Source of the DNA: CBDBJL01 sp965206365
GTDB lineage: Bacteria > Pseudomonadota > Alphaproteobacteria > JABAAW01 > JAHZMA01
DNA: 56,325 bases
NCBI GenBank assembly: GCA_965206365.1
Contig: CBDBJL010000021.1
Coordinates: 1-56,325, forward strand
Direction of reading: 5' to 3'
Position numbers and translations under genes: made by a program. Positions 27,563 to 36,616 of the stretch are shown piece after piece. The notes beneath the pieces are model-generated. The model was not told where the DNA came from and did no database searches. It saw only the letters and a list, made by a program, of their open reading frames with translations. How positions within the stretch are numbered: position 1 is the first letter of the stretch; each line of letters begins with the position of its first letter.

Positions 27563-27590
27563 AAAGATGAAAGGCATTCTCATTTCTTTT
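27561..27590 (+). terminator. Possible weak terminator after MCP copy 2
   Basis: GAAAAGATGA and TCATTTCTTTT can pair around a short AAGGCATTC loop, ending in a pyrimidine-rich tail. The same element follows the remnant at 24065-24183. AT-rich and imperfect. Confidence 0.35.
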
Positions 27591-27741
27591 CAATGCGTTT
27601 TGTTTTCCCAGTTTTCTTGCCAATAACTAAGAATATCGATAGTAAAAATTGCAGATTCTTTCTATACTGGTAATTAATAATCTGTTTCTATGACCGAATA
27701 AGATAAAAGATTTTTGCTCAACATTACTTAGGAATATTGCT

Positions 27742-29265
27742 ATGAGGCGATCACGTTCTGCGCGAAAAAGGATCAAACCTACCCAAATTCAGCAAGCTAC
27801 CTATCAGCAAAAATGTAACCCTTATCCACCCTTTGAAATTTTTTCCATAGATGAGATTGAAGCCATTCACCAAGCTTCGTTAAAAATTTTACGCGATATC
27901 GGTATGGATTTTCAATCACCTCTCGCGGTAGACATCTTACGCAAAGCAGGGGCTAATATTGCTGATAACAATGTTCGTGTGCGTTTTGATTCTGACTTTA
28001 TTATGAAAAAAATTGCAACTGCCCCTTCTCATTTCACTCTGCACGGACGCATACCACAATATGATCTTACCATAGGGAAAAATTTTATTGCCTTTGGTAT
28101 GGTTGCCAGCACGCCGAATGTTTCTGATCTAAAGAATGGACGTAGACAGGGAACATTTGTAGATTATGGAAATTTATTACGTTTGGCACAATCACTCAAT
28201 GCCGTGAATATGATCACAGGTTATCCCGTGGAACCTTGTGATCTTGATGTGCGGATACGACATTTGCTCAGCATGCAAATGATGGTGAAATTAACAAGCA
28301 AACCCTATGCCGGTTATGCAATTGGGCGTGAACGTATGGCTGATAATATTGAAATTGCCCGCATTGCCCGCGGGATTAATCATCAACAATTACAAAGCCA
28401 ACCTTCGATTCACGCGGTAGTAAATTCCAATTCACCGTTAATTTATGATCGTAATTTGCTAGAAGGCGCCATTGTGATGGCAGAAAATAATCAACCGGTT
28501 ATTTACACTCCTTTTACCCTTGCCGGTGCGATGGCACCGATTACTTTAGCGGGTGCACTGGTACAACAAAATGCGGAGGCGCTAGCAGGAATTGCTTTTT
28601 CGCAATGTGTACGTGCAGGGGCCCCGGTTATTTATGGTAGCTTTACCTCTAATGTTGATATGCGTACCGGTTCACCGGCTTTTGGAACGCCAGAATATAC
28701 CCAAGCGACTATTGCCAGCGGGCAATTGGCTCGGCGCTATCATCTGCCTTTGCGTGCCTCTAATGCAAACACCTCGAATGCATCCGATGCCCAGGCAACC
28801 TATGAATCCCAAATGTCGCTTTGGGGATGTGTTCTTGGGCATATTAATTATGTCCATCACGGCGTAGGTTGGCTAGAGGGAGGATTATGCACATCATTTG
28901 AAAAAATGATCATCGATGCTGAAATGATTCAGATGATGAATGCTTTTTTACAAATGCCTACAACCACAATAGATGATTTGGCAGTGAATGCAATTGCTGA
29001 AGTTGGACCTGGCAACCATTTTTTTCAATCGCCTCATACAATACAACGATATAAAAGTGCTTTTTATAGCCCAATGCTTTCCGATTGGCGTAATTTTGAA
29101 AATTGGTGCGATAATGATGCTCAAGATACAACAATGCGTGCGCATAAAATTTGGCAACAATTATTGCAAGATTATGAAGAACCTAAATTAGACCCAGCCA
29201 TTGCCGAAGAATTAGATGAATTTGTTGCCAAACGTATCGAAGAAGGTGGCGTATCTCCTTTATAG
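27742..29265 (+). CDS. MttB-family methyltransferase without pyrrolysine (glycine-betaine/trimethylammonium type)
   Basis: Cytoplasmic corrinoid-dependent methyltransferase of 507 residues. EIEAIHQASLKILRDIGMDF is the usual N-terminal signature of the MttB/MtgB superfamily, and the later part holds ARRYHLPLRASNANTSNASD and GPGNHFFQSPHTIQRYKSAF. There is no in-frame UAG, so it is not a pyrrolysine enzyme like true trimethylamine methyltransferase; the non-pyrrolysine branch includes glycine-betaine methyltransferases. No corrinoid protein gene is adjacent. The upstream carnitine operon would produce glycine betaine, a fitting substrate, but the two loci are 12 kb apart. Substrate unproven. Confidence 0.82.
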   Translation: MRRSRSARKRIKPTQIQQATYQQKCNPYPPFEIFSIDEIEAIHQASLKILRDIGMDFQSPLAVDILRKAGANIADNNVRVRFDSDFIMKKIATAPSHFTLHGRIPQYDLTIGKNFIAFGMVASTPNVSDLKNGRRQGTFVDYGNLLRLAQSLNAVNMITGYPVEPCDLDVRIRHLLSMQMMVKLTSKPYAGYAIGRERMADNIEIARIARGINHQQLQSQPSIHAVVNSNSPLIYDRNLLEGAIVMAENNQPVIYTPFTLAGAMAPITLAGALVQQNAEALAGIAFSQCVRAGAPVIYGSFTSNVDMRTGSPAFGTPEYTQATIASGQLARRYHLPLRASNANTSNASDAQATYESQMSLWGCVLGHINYVHHGVGWLEGGLCTSFEKMIIDAEMIQMMNAFLQMPTTTIDDLAVNAIAEVGPGNHFFQSPHTIQRYKSAFYSPMLSDWRNFENWCDNDAQDTTMRAHKIWQQLLQDYEEPKLDPAIAEELDEFVAKRIEEGGVSPL

Positions 29266-29616
29266 GGATGAGAAAAAATATAACACCGAAGACGAATTTT
29301 TTGCTAAGCGCGAATGAATGTTTTGCTTTTTACACTCAATGCTGATATACATATTTTTGAAGTGATTTCAATAGTCACTTTGAGGCTTCACAACCTCTTC
29401 ATAATGATAACGTGGTGTCCGACACCCATCATCATCAAATGTGTTTCTTCGACTCTTTGGGTTGGGGAGATGGCGTTATGCAATAGGTCAGCGTGACTAA
29501 AAGCGTCGTGACCTTTTTTTGTTATTATTTGAGGTTTGTGAACTCCCCGATCACTTTAACCATAGAAATTATGGTGAGAATGATTTTGGTTTCATCAAAA
29601 TTGGAGTTTCATAATA
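29266..29616. other. Intergenic gap after the methyltransferase gene
   Basis: About 350 bases with no supported gene. Two structures stand out: a 13-bp palindrome GGTGTCCGACACC at 29414-29426, an operator-like site, and a rho-independent terminator at 29485-29520 listed separately. Confidence 0.45.
29485..29520 (+). terminator. Rho-independent terminator downstream of mttB-like gene
   Basis: AGGTCA (29485-29490) pairs with TGACCT (29509-29514), with an inner GAC/GTC pair, directly followed by a run of seven T. It lies 220 bases after the methyltransferase stop and is oriented to end its transcript. Confidence 0.7.
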
Positions 29617-29987
29617 ATGCATAAATTTTATTTCCTACAAATAACAACAACCTCGCTCATGATCCTAACAATGATAATCTTATCAGGATGTTTTCAGGGG
29701 CGTTCTGCTAACCCGGTGCAAGTCAGATTGGCTGGAGAGAAAAAATTTGTACTCTCTTAAATACTGAAACTAGCAATAATATTAACAGACGCAAGGAAGA
29801 AAAATCTAGGCAAGTTAGTAAAAATATATTGAAGAGCATTGGTGGTTTCTTTTTACTCACGATTCCATGGTGGTTCCTTAATTTTAGTCAAGCACCGCAG
29901 ATTGAAATTGATGCTTTTACAGAACGTAAAGACCATCTTAATAATTTAATAGCGAAAAAAATTGTTAAATTAAGAATTATGAGGTGA
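29617..29987 (+). pseudogene. Small lipoprotein, one frameshift
   Basis: The first frame encodes 47 residues: a lipoprotein signal (LMILTMIILSGCFQG, lipobox LSGC) followed by SANPVQVRLAGEKKF, then a stop at 29760. In another frame reading resumes as ICTLLNTETSNNINRRKEEK, then SKNILKSIGGFFLLTIPWWF and QIEIDAFTERKDHLNNLIAK to 29987. Together this matches the plan of a widespread small lipoprotein: lipobox, NPV, a Cys near residue 49, coiled coil, a Trp-rich hydrophobic patch, and a C-terminal helix. One added A in the A6 run at 29740-29745 restores it. Function of the family is unknown to me. Confidence 0.55.
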
Positions 29988-30075
29988 GAGTTTTGCTGAT
30001 TTTTTTTCTAAGGCAAACTCTCACCCATGAATTATTGATAAGATTCTCGCTTCCAAAATTTACATCGCCATTATT

Positions 30076-31620
30076 TTACCCAGATTTTGCATTAGGTACG
30101 CGGTAAATTACCCATAAGGCTGCAAGTGACAAGATCACAAAGCCTAAAACAAATGGCAAAATGGTATTATCATAAATATATGCAATAATACCACCCAGCA
30201 TCGCGCCGATTACAGTTTGCATGAAACCGCACACCGTTATTGCGATGCCGGCAATATGCCCCATCGGTTGAATCGCAAGAGCACTTAGATTGGCTAGTAA
30301 TATTCCACAACAAAACAGAGCGAGACCCAAAAATCCCATTAAGCTGTAAAGGGGGGGATGCCCATGAAACTGTAGTGCATAAATAAAGAATATAATGGAT
30401 AGGCCGGCAAGAAAAGCGATTGTACCCATACATAAATGCTTCAGCGGAAACTGCATCACTAATTTTGAATTACAAAAAGAGGCACAAATAAGTGTCAATG
30501 CAAGAGAACCAGAATAAAATGGGAATTTTTCGCCCAGCTGATATTGAATTTCTAAAATTTGTTGGCTGGATGCCAAATAGCTAATGAATGAGGCGAAAAT
30601 AAAACCAATTGCCAAACTATAATTGCGTAATTGTCGATTTTTTAGGGATTCACCAATATTGCTAAGGATTGGCGATAATGAAAATTTTTGTTTATGTTCT
30701 AGGGTTAATGTTTCCTCTTGACGCAGGCACAGCCAAAATAGGCATATACTAGCAACGGTGATAAAACAAACAAAAATCATGCGCCAATTGGTAAATTTTG
30801 TAATAAAAAATCCGATAGTTGGAGCAATGGTTGGGATAATCATAAAAATCATCATTGCTAAAGCGATGGTTTTGGCTAACATCCGACCTTGATGCCGATC
30901 CCGAATAATTGCCAAAACAATAATTCGAGGACCTGCGACACCAAAGCCTTGTAAAAAACGCCCAATTAGCATAATGGTAAAATTACTGGCAAATAGCGAA
31001 ATGAAACTGCCAATAATGAAAATAAGCAGTCCGAGCGAGATGCTAGCTTTACGGCCAAATGAATCTGAGATTGGCCCATAAAATAAAATGCCCGGCCCCA
31101 TCCCTAGAAAAACAAACACAACAATAAGTTGCGCATCATTGGCATTTTTAACTTGCAAATCCTGTCCGATCACCATCAATGCCGGCAACATTGCATCGAT
31201 AGAAAATGCAATTAACGACATTAAAAAACCCATTAAAATAATAAATTCTATCGGCCCGGTTTTTTTCCCTGGTTTTAGAGTGAGTTTCGTATAGACTATC
31301 TCTAAAGTAAGTTCAACAAATGTCATCTTTAGCAGAAATTCGGCAAGGATTTTCTTACCAGTAATTGCAATGAAAGTGCCTATAATTTCTTTTTTTTCTT
31401 GTAGTTTTAGGGTAAAATTAACCAGTGCCATTTTTAAAGTAAGTCGACTCAATGCGATAAACGCTTTTATTATTTCTTTTTTTCGAGTCAATCTTACAGA
31501 AAGTCTAACAAATTTTGTTTTTAAGGTAAGTTTAGAAAATGCTAGAAAAGCTTTGATCATTGCTTTTTCCTTTTCTACCATTGTGCGCCAAATCTGGTAA
31601 ATTCCATACCCCCCCTTCAT
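30076..31620 (-). CDS. Bcr/CflA-type MFS drug-efflux transporter with unusual repeated N-terminal extension
   Basis: Proton-driven exporter of 514 residues. The transporter part starts near residue 127 (IEFIILMGFLMSLIAFSIDA), has 12 predicted helices and the MFS motif A variant GPISDSFGRKASI, typical of Bcr/CflA proteins of about 400 residues. The first 120 residues are extra: three to four degenerate repeats of a basic amphipathic unit, for example KAFLAFSKLTLK, KAFIALSRLTLK and GTFIAITGKKILAEF, separated by KKEII. The start ATG at 31620 has a good AAGGGG ribosome-binding site at 8 bases, so the extension is likely translated. Substrate unknown. Confidence 0.8.
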   Translation of the reverse strand: MKGGYGIYQIWRTMVEKEKAMIKAFLAFSKLTLKTKFVRLSVRLTRKKEIIKAFIALSRLTLKMALVNFTLKLQEKKEIIGTFIAITGKKILAEFLLKMTFVELTLEIVYTKLTLKPGKKTGPIEFIILMGFLMSLIAFSIDAMLPALMVIGQDLQVKNANDAQLIVVFVFLGMGPGILFYGPISDSFGRKASISLGLLIFIIGSFISLFASNFTIMLIGRFLQGFGVAGPRIIVLAIIRDRHQGRMLAKTIALAMMIFMIIPTIAPTIGFFITKFTNWRMIFVCFITVASICLFWLCLRQEETLTLEHKQKFSLSPILSNIGESLKNRQLRNYSLAIGFIFASFISYLASSQQILEIQYQLGEKFPFYSGSLALTLICASFCNSKLVMQFPLKHLCMGTIAFLAGLSIIFFIYALQFHGHPPLYSLMGFLGLALFCCGILLANLSALAIQPMGHIAGIAITVCGFMQTVIGAMLGGIIAYIYDNTILPFVLGFVILSLAALWVIYRVPNAKSG

Positions 31621-31822
31621 TTATTATCCCCTTAATCTATATGATAATATTCAAAGAATATAATCTATTAATAGCACTCAAATAAGAGGTTTTTTTCACC
31701 ATACAAAAGGTGCCGTGAGAAAGGCGTATGGCACACAAAATAATCATTAAATTCTACAATGTAAAAATTCAAGCACCATTATGAACTTAAGGAGGGAAAG
31801 TGTCAAGGGTGACTTATATAGC

Positions 31823-34003
31823 TTATTCTTTTAATGCTGTTACATTGGTAATAAAATTTGTTATTTCATTTTGCAGATTTGTGGTCTCTTCACTCAGATC
31901 TTGTGCAACATTATTCATCGATTGCGAGGCTTCTTGTGTGTTATTTGCCGCTGATTCCACCAAAGCTACTGTAGAAGATACTTCTTTTGCACTGTTAGTG
32001 GCATTGTGGGTGTTGGTAACAATATTTTGCATTGAAGTAGATTGCTCGTCCATCGCAACCGAAATCGATGATGCAATTTCATGCATTTCCGATATCGTAT
32101 CCACAACATCTTGAATAATTTCAACAGAATGGTGGGTAGCACTTTGCGTTTCCGAGATTTGCAAGCCAATTTCATTGGTAGCACTTGCAGTTTGTGAAGC
32201 AAGAGATTTAACTTCGCTAGCAACAACAGCAAAGCCCTTACCAGCATCACCAGCGCGTGCAGCTTCAATGGTAGCGTTAAGTGCTAATAAATTCGTTTGA
32301 TCTGCAATGCTTCGAATCAAAGAGATAATATCGCCAATTTTTTCTGAACTTTTTTCTAAATTCGCGATGCCTTCCCGGGCTCCGCTTACTTTATCCATGG
32401 CAATACGAGAAACTTGTGTCGCACGCAAAATTTGCTGATTAATATCATGGATCGATGAAGAAAATTGCTCAGCGGTACTGCTGACAATAGCCACACTTTT
32501 TAAGGATGTATCAGCAGTTTCATTAAGTTTTACCGATTGTTCTGCACCCAAATTTGCGACCATGGCTAATTGACCTGCGGTACCCTTTAAACCTTCCGAA
32601 GATTCTACCAGCTTGTTAAGAAAATTTGTAACATTATGATTAAAATTATCTGTCATCTCAATTAGCATTGCAGTTTGATTGATTTTTCGAGCATCAGAAC
32701 TATGCTTGTCCTTCTCTAAACTTTGTGCCTTAATACTATTGTCACGCAATGTTGCAACAGCACTTGCCATTTTACCAATTTCATCTTTTGCATCAGGGTT
32801 AGGGATATCTACATAAAGATTGCCACCTGCCATTTTTGTCATAGCAGCCGTCATACGATTGACTGGACTTGCAACATTTCTCCCAGTGATTACCGCAAAA
32901 ATCATACCAAAAATTACCGCAATCAAAGTTCCGATGATAATCGTTGAATAGGTTGTAAATATCGTTGCTTCATTGTGGTTGATACGTTTTACAATCAAAA
33001 TTTTCTCGGCATCGGAAAAATTTTCCATTTCTTGCCGAAAATTATTAAAAAATACTTTGCCATGCGCTTTGGCAATAAGCTTAATTAAACTATCGATATG
33101 TTTAGAATTATCAATATTATGGCGTAATTCGATCAATGGTTCTGCAATCTCATCGCGCCATTGCAACATGGTTTCTTCCATTTCATCTACTAGTTTCACC
33201 TGAGCTGGATTATCGCTTACAATTTCTTTTAAGTGGACAAGGTTGGCGAAAAAATCCTTTTTACCAGCATGATAAGGCTCAAGAAAACTTTCATCTCCGG
33301 CCAATAAATAACCACGCATTCCTGTTTCCATATTAAGCGCAGAAAGTAAAAGATGGTCGGCCTCTTCGATAACAAAATAAGTATGCTTAACCCAATTCAG
33401 CTCGGTTTCAATTGAACTTGCACTCACTACCTCTTGAGCAAGAACTGCTTTAAATTTTAGATTTCTTTGCTCGAGAAGTTCCTCTTCGTGCTCTTCAAAT
33501 TGATCAATTTTTTCACGAAATCGATCAAAAAATACTTTGCCACGCGCCTGACTCACTAATTCGTCTAAATCATCTACAGTTTTTGAATTATCAATTTCAC
33601 GGCGTAACATAATGTTGGGTTCAGCAACATTTACTTGCCATTGGGATAAAATATTTTCCACTTCACCTAATTTTGCAACTTGTTTTGGATTATCTGAGAC
33701 CCTTTTTTTCAATGCTGCAATCTTTTCAAACACCATTATTTTATCCTTCTCATACGTATCCAGAAAATCATCGGTTCCAGCCAATAAATAACCCCGCATT
33801 TCGGCTTCCATATCCAATGCCGTCGCAACAATCTCATCGGCATCACTCAACACCCCATAAGTATGATTAACCCACATATTACTAAGGGTTAATGAATTAA
33901 CACTAAAAATGCTTATAGCACCAAGTGTAAGCAAAAAAACCAAAGGCACAGATGTAGCTAGTAAAATTTTGGTTTTAATATTTTTAAAATAAAAACGCTT
34001 CAT
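31823..34003 (-). CDS. Methyl-accepting chemotaxis protein with two tandem CHASE3-like sensor domains
   Basis: Inner-membrane chemoreceptor of 726 residues. TM1 at about 12-34 is followed by two related periplasmic modules. Each has the CHASE3 core: ALDMEAEMRGYLLAGTDDFL in the first (about 38-180), ALNMETGMRGYLLAGDESFL in the second (about 205-345), and each ends in a similar KVFF-containing helix (GKVFFDRFR, GKVFFNNFR). TM2 (ATIFTTYSTIIIGTLIAVIF) leads to HAMP and the signalling hairpin with NQTNLLALNATIEAARAGDA. It is a single-gene unit. The duplication of the sensor is unusual; the ligand is unknown. Confidence 0.88.
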   Translation of the reverse strand: MKRFYFKNIKTKILLATSVPLVFLLTLGAISIFSVNSLTLSNMWVNHTYGVLSDADEIVATALDMEAEMRGYLLAGTDDFLDTYEKDKIMVFEKIAALKKRVSDNPKQVAKLGEVENILSQWQVNVAEPNIMLRREIDNSKTVDDLDELVSQARGKVFFDRFREKIDQFEEHEEELLEQRNLKFKAVLAQEVVSASSIETELNWVKHTYFVIEEADHLLLSALNMETGMRGYLLAGDESFLEPYHAGKKDFFANLVHLKEIVSDNPAQVKLVDEMEETMLQWRDEIAEPLIELRHNIDNSKHIDSLIKLIAKAHGKVFFNNFRQEMENFSDAEKILIVKRINHNEATIFTTYSTIIIGTLIAVIFGMIFAVITGRNVASPVNRMTAAMTKMAGGNLYVDIPNPDAKDEIGKMASAVATLRDNSIKAQSLEKDKHSSDARKINQTAMLIEMTDNFNHNVTNFLNKLVESSEGLKGTAGQLAMVANLGAEQSVKLNETADTSLKSVAIVSSTAEQFSSSIHDINQQILRATQVSRIAMDKVSGAREGIANLEKSSEKIGDIISLIRSIADQTNLLALNATIEAARAGDAGKGFAVVASEVKSLASQTASATNEIGLQISETQSATHHSVEIIQDVVDTISEMHEIASSISVAMDEQSTSMQNIVTNTHNATNSAKEVSSTVALVESAANNTQEASQSMNNVAQDLSEETTNLQNEITNFITNVTALKE

Positions 34004-34409
34004 TAAACAGTATCCTTCTTTTAGACAATATAATTTTTATATCAAAGCGAAATGTAAGATTGGAAATAGGTATTTATAAACACCCCTCCTATCCTATTTT
34101 GTGATAAAAGACGATGTGCCTCGATATTTTCAAAAAATTCAGTGCTACTTCCTCTACTTAGGAAAAATCAAACTTAAAAAAGCTACAAAAGTATATTGCA
34201 ATCATTGGTAACAACTTATTTTATTTTTGTGTCCTATTTTTCGATAGATTTCATTAAAAATAATCCTTCAGCAAAAAACTCTCTTTGACAATTTCCCCAC
34301 CAAATTTCCAAACTAGCACAAATATCGCAAGCTGACAAGCAACAACCATCTATAAAGGAGGTGTTTTAGCGCAGCGACCAAGGTGCCCTCAAGGATGGCC
34401 CCCGAGGAA
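34004..34409. other. Intergenic gap between chemoreceptor and ankyrin genes
   Basis: About 400 AT-rich bases. It must contain the chemoreceptor promoter (minus strand) near 34004-34100. I see no convincing gene. A GGAGGTG at 34359-34365 is not followed by a usable ORF. Confidence 0.3.
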
Positions 34410-35047
34410 TTATTCTTTGCCGCCATATTTTTTAAGCAAAGCAATGATCGGTTCGGAATCATAATCAAGCTGGTAATGAGTATCACGGAATTTAATATAG
34501 GCAAGCAAAGAATATTCTATGTTTTCGTTTCGAATTTTTACATTCGTCTCGGCTCCATGTTGCAAGAGAAGATTAATATTTTGGAGCATTCTTTTCATGT
34601 TATCATTTCTAATCTCACTACGGCTTGCTCTATATTCGTAACTAAATTTGTAAATTGGATAGGCAGGAGTCTGCCCATCATTACTTTTGGCATAATATCG
34701 GCACCATATTGTAGCAGAATACGAATAATTTTTGGATCGGAAGCAGCGGCATAATGTAGCGGGGTACCGCCAAAACTATTTGTGACATGAACATCAGCCC
34801 CATGCTTTAGAAGCAACCGGGTAATTTCTGGATCTGAATTACGAAAAGCAGCAGACTGAAGCGAAGTCGGACCCCCTAAAGTTGTATTTACATCACCACC
34901 TTCGGCAATTAAAGCTTCTACTTCAGAAAATGTAGCAAATCCCATAAAATATGGATCCGACAAACTTACCTCATAATCTCGATCCCCATTGCCATAGACC
35001 GAATGCGGGGCGATGAGCAACATCAGCATCAACAAGCTATATTTCAT
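34410..35047 (-). pseudogene. Secreted ankyrin-repeat protein, one frameshift
   Basis: Starting at the ATG at 35047 the product has a signal peptide (MKYSLLMLMLLIAPHSVYG) and then ankyrin repeats: EVEALIAEGGDVNT, TSLQSAAFRNSDPEITRLLL and GGTPLHYAAASDPKIIRILL. The frame is lost in the TTTT at 34685-34688; with one base added it continues SNDGQTPAYPIYKFSYEYRA and then MKRMLQNINLLLQHGAETNV to IIALLKKYGGKE at 34410, about 213 residues in all. Ankyrin repeats bind proteins; a periplasmic or exported partner is likely. An upstream TTG start at 35101 is less plausible because it puts 18 residues before the signal peptide. Confidence 0.7.
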
Positions 35048-35143
35048 GGATTTTGCATTATATTTTGCGGTGAATTTCACAAAAATTCCCTTTGCAACCA
35101 AATCCCCGAAGACAGGTTAGCATAAAAATTGCAAATTGGCAAT

Positions 35144-35189
35144 AAAAAAACAGCATCAACCATAATGCCACCAATGGCTGATGCTGTTT
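35144..35189 (-). terminator. Rho-independent terminator of the unknown two-gene operon
   Basis: On the minus strand AAACAGCATCA pairs with TGATGCTGTTT, extended by CCAT/ATGG across one mismatch, with a 10-base loop, then seven T. It lies about 35 bases past the stop of the 35223-35639 gene and is one of the clearest terminators in the window. Confidence 0.88.
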
Positions 35190-35222
35190 CAGGTTTATTT
35201 ACTTAATGTGAGTTTCCCTCCT

Positions 35223-35639
35223 TCATTTTTTGTTTTTTTCCTGCTGTAAAAGTTTATAGATCTCCTCACTAGCAGTTTTTTTTGCTTTTATATCTACATG
35301 AGTCTTTTTAAATTCTACCAACGCAATATCAATCGCGCGCGCCACCTGTTGGCGAGTTTGGATTACCAAGGCGGTATTGTTGCGATCCGGATTTATGCGG
35401 TCTAGCTGTTGGGTTAGTTTTAAGGCTTTATCTATTGCTAATAGCTGAATAATATCGCGAACCTTATCGATATCAATGGTTTCACGCGAAATCTTATGCT
35501 TCTTATGAAGACGATTCACCGCTTTTTGTATTGCGACCTTAAAATTCTTATTAGCTTGGGTTCCTTTGCTAAAAAGGACAATTCCTCCCGAATCTGAACT
35601 GAAGGGATCGCTAAAAAAAACCTTATTCACTTCTTTCAT
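35223..35639 (-). CDS. Hypothetical cytosolic protein, second gene of an unknown operon
   Basis: Unrecognised, 138 residues, charged and helical, no signal peptide or membrane segment. The N-terminus FFSDPFSSDSGGIVLFSKGT is followed by a Lys-rich helix (AVNRLHKKHKISRETIDIDK) and ends in a very basic tail (IKAKKTASEEIYKLLQQEKNKK). It starts 19 bp after the 35659-36616 gene and is followed by a strong terminator, so the two form one transcript. The short basic partner of a larger protein could suggest a chaperone-substrate or effector-immunity pair, but nothing in the sequence proves that. Confidence 0.55.
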   Translation of the reverse strand: MKEVNKVFFSDPFSSDSGGIVLFSKGTQANKNFKVAIQKAVNRLHKKHKISRETIDIDKVRDIIQLLAIDKALKLTQQLDRINPDRNNTALVIQTRQQVARAIDIALVEFKKTHVDIKAKKTASEEIYKLLQQEKNKK

Positions 35640-35658
35640 AATATCAGCGATATGGTTT

Positions 35659-36616
35659 TTAAGTGCATTTCAAGGTTACCTTTTGTAATTTCCCAGCATC
35701 GGCAACCGAAATTCTAAATTCAAAAGTTGGGGGTGCAAACCTGCTCTGAAAAATCTTATCTGCAATTTCCCCAGTAATGTAATGTTGGGCTAGATGCAAA
35801 TGTTCGATAGCTTTTTTACCATCAGCGTGGCGTATAACCTCGCCATTTTTATCTAATTTGATAAATTTGCCCAGCAATTCGCCACCTTTTAGAATTTTTG
35901 CTGGCTTAATATCCTCCGGGATCTCTTTGATATGAACATAGCTGGTAATATAAATGCCTTTATCCTTAGGATCTTTCGGAAATTCCGCTAGGCGCAATAC
36001 CGAGTTATTTTGCGGGACATCATCATCGCGGTGAATCACCACCGCTTGCCGGCCCGCCGGGTTATGCATTACCCCAGTAGTATTTTTTAAGTTAAAATCG
36101 AACGCATAATAGAATGTAACCGGAATAAAATCTCCGCGCTTAAATCCAATTGAGACATTCTCTTCGGTGATTTTATGTTCTTTTATTAAGCGCAATTCGC
36201 CAGGGTTTGAAGTTAGGTACAGATCTACTTTGCCTGAAAAATTTGCCAATTCCTTAATGTTAATGCGAATATCAACTTTTTCATTTTTCTCATTCAGATA
36301 TTCTGGGTCAGTGGAATTCTCTTGAATGATTCGATTTGCCAAAGCAGTCACCGCCTTTAAGGTTTCTGAATCCAGCAATTCTTTGGCCACTCCGCAATGC
36401 TTATTGCAAATCAGTCGGGAGGCGCCTTTTGCATTCATCAAGATTTTTTTTGACTGATGGCGGTAAGCTTTTATAATGCTGCGCGGCAATTAATGTTTCA
36501 ATATGGTTTAACGAACGATGATTATCCTTGCATTTATCGAATAATTGGGCCCATTGCGAGCCTAATTTTCGTTGCAAATCTTGATAGGTTTTTTTTTCAG
36601 CTTCTGGTAATAGCAT
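35659..36616 (-). pseudogene. Hypothetical protein, first gene of an unknown operon, one frameshift
   Basis: Unrecognised, about 319 residues when corrected. The first frame (36401-36616) starts MLLPEAEKKTYQDLQRKLGS and runs to SLPPSVKK. The T8 run at 36444-36451 has one base too many; with seven, it continues ILMNAKGASRLICNKHCGVA into the second frame, which reaches 35659. The body has a Cys pair (ICNKHCG), IHRDDDVPQ, and a basic C-terminus FEFRISVADAGKLQKVTLKC suggestive of a beta-rich domain. No signal peptide. It is co-transcribed with the 138-residue gene after it. Its upstream region is a repeat-rich gap. Confidence 0.5.

Noticed and set aside
27742..29265. Idea that the MttB homologue is a pyrrolysine trimethylamine methyltransferase
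   Set aside because: The reading frame is continuous with no internal UAG, and no pyl genes are seen.
30345..30375. G7 run followed by ATGCCCATG, reminiscent of the repeat at 6563
   Set aside because: It lies inside the conserved MFS coding region (Pro codons on the minus strand) and matches the repeat only over a few bases.
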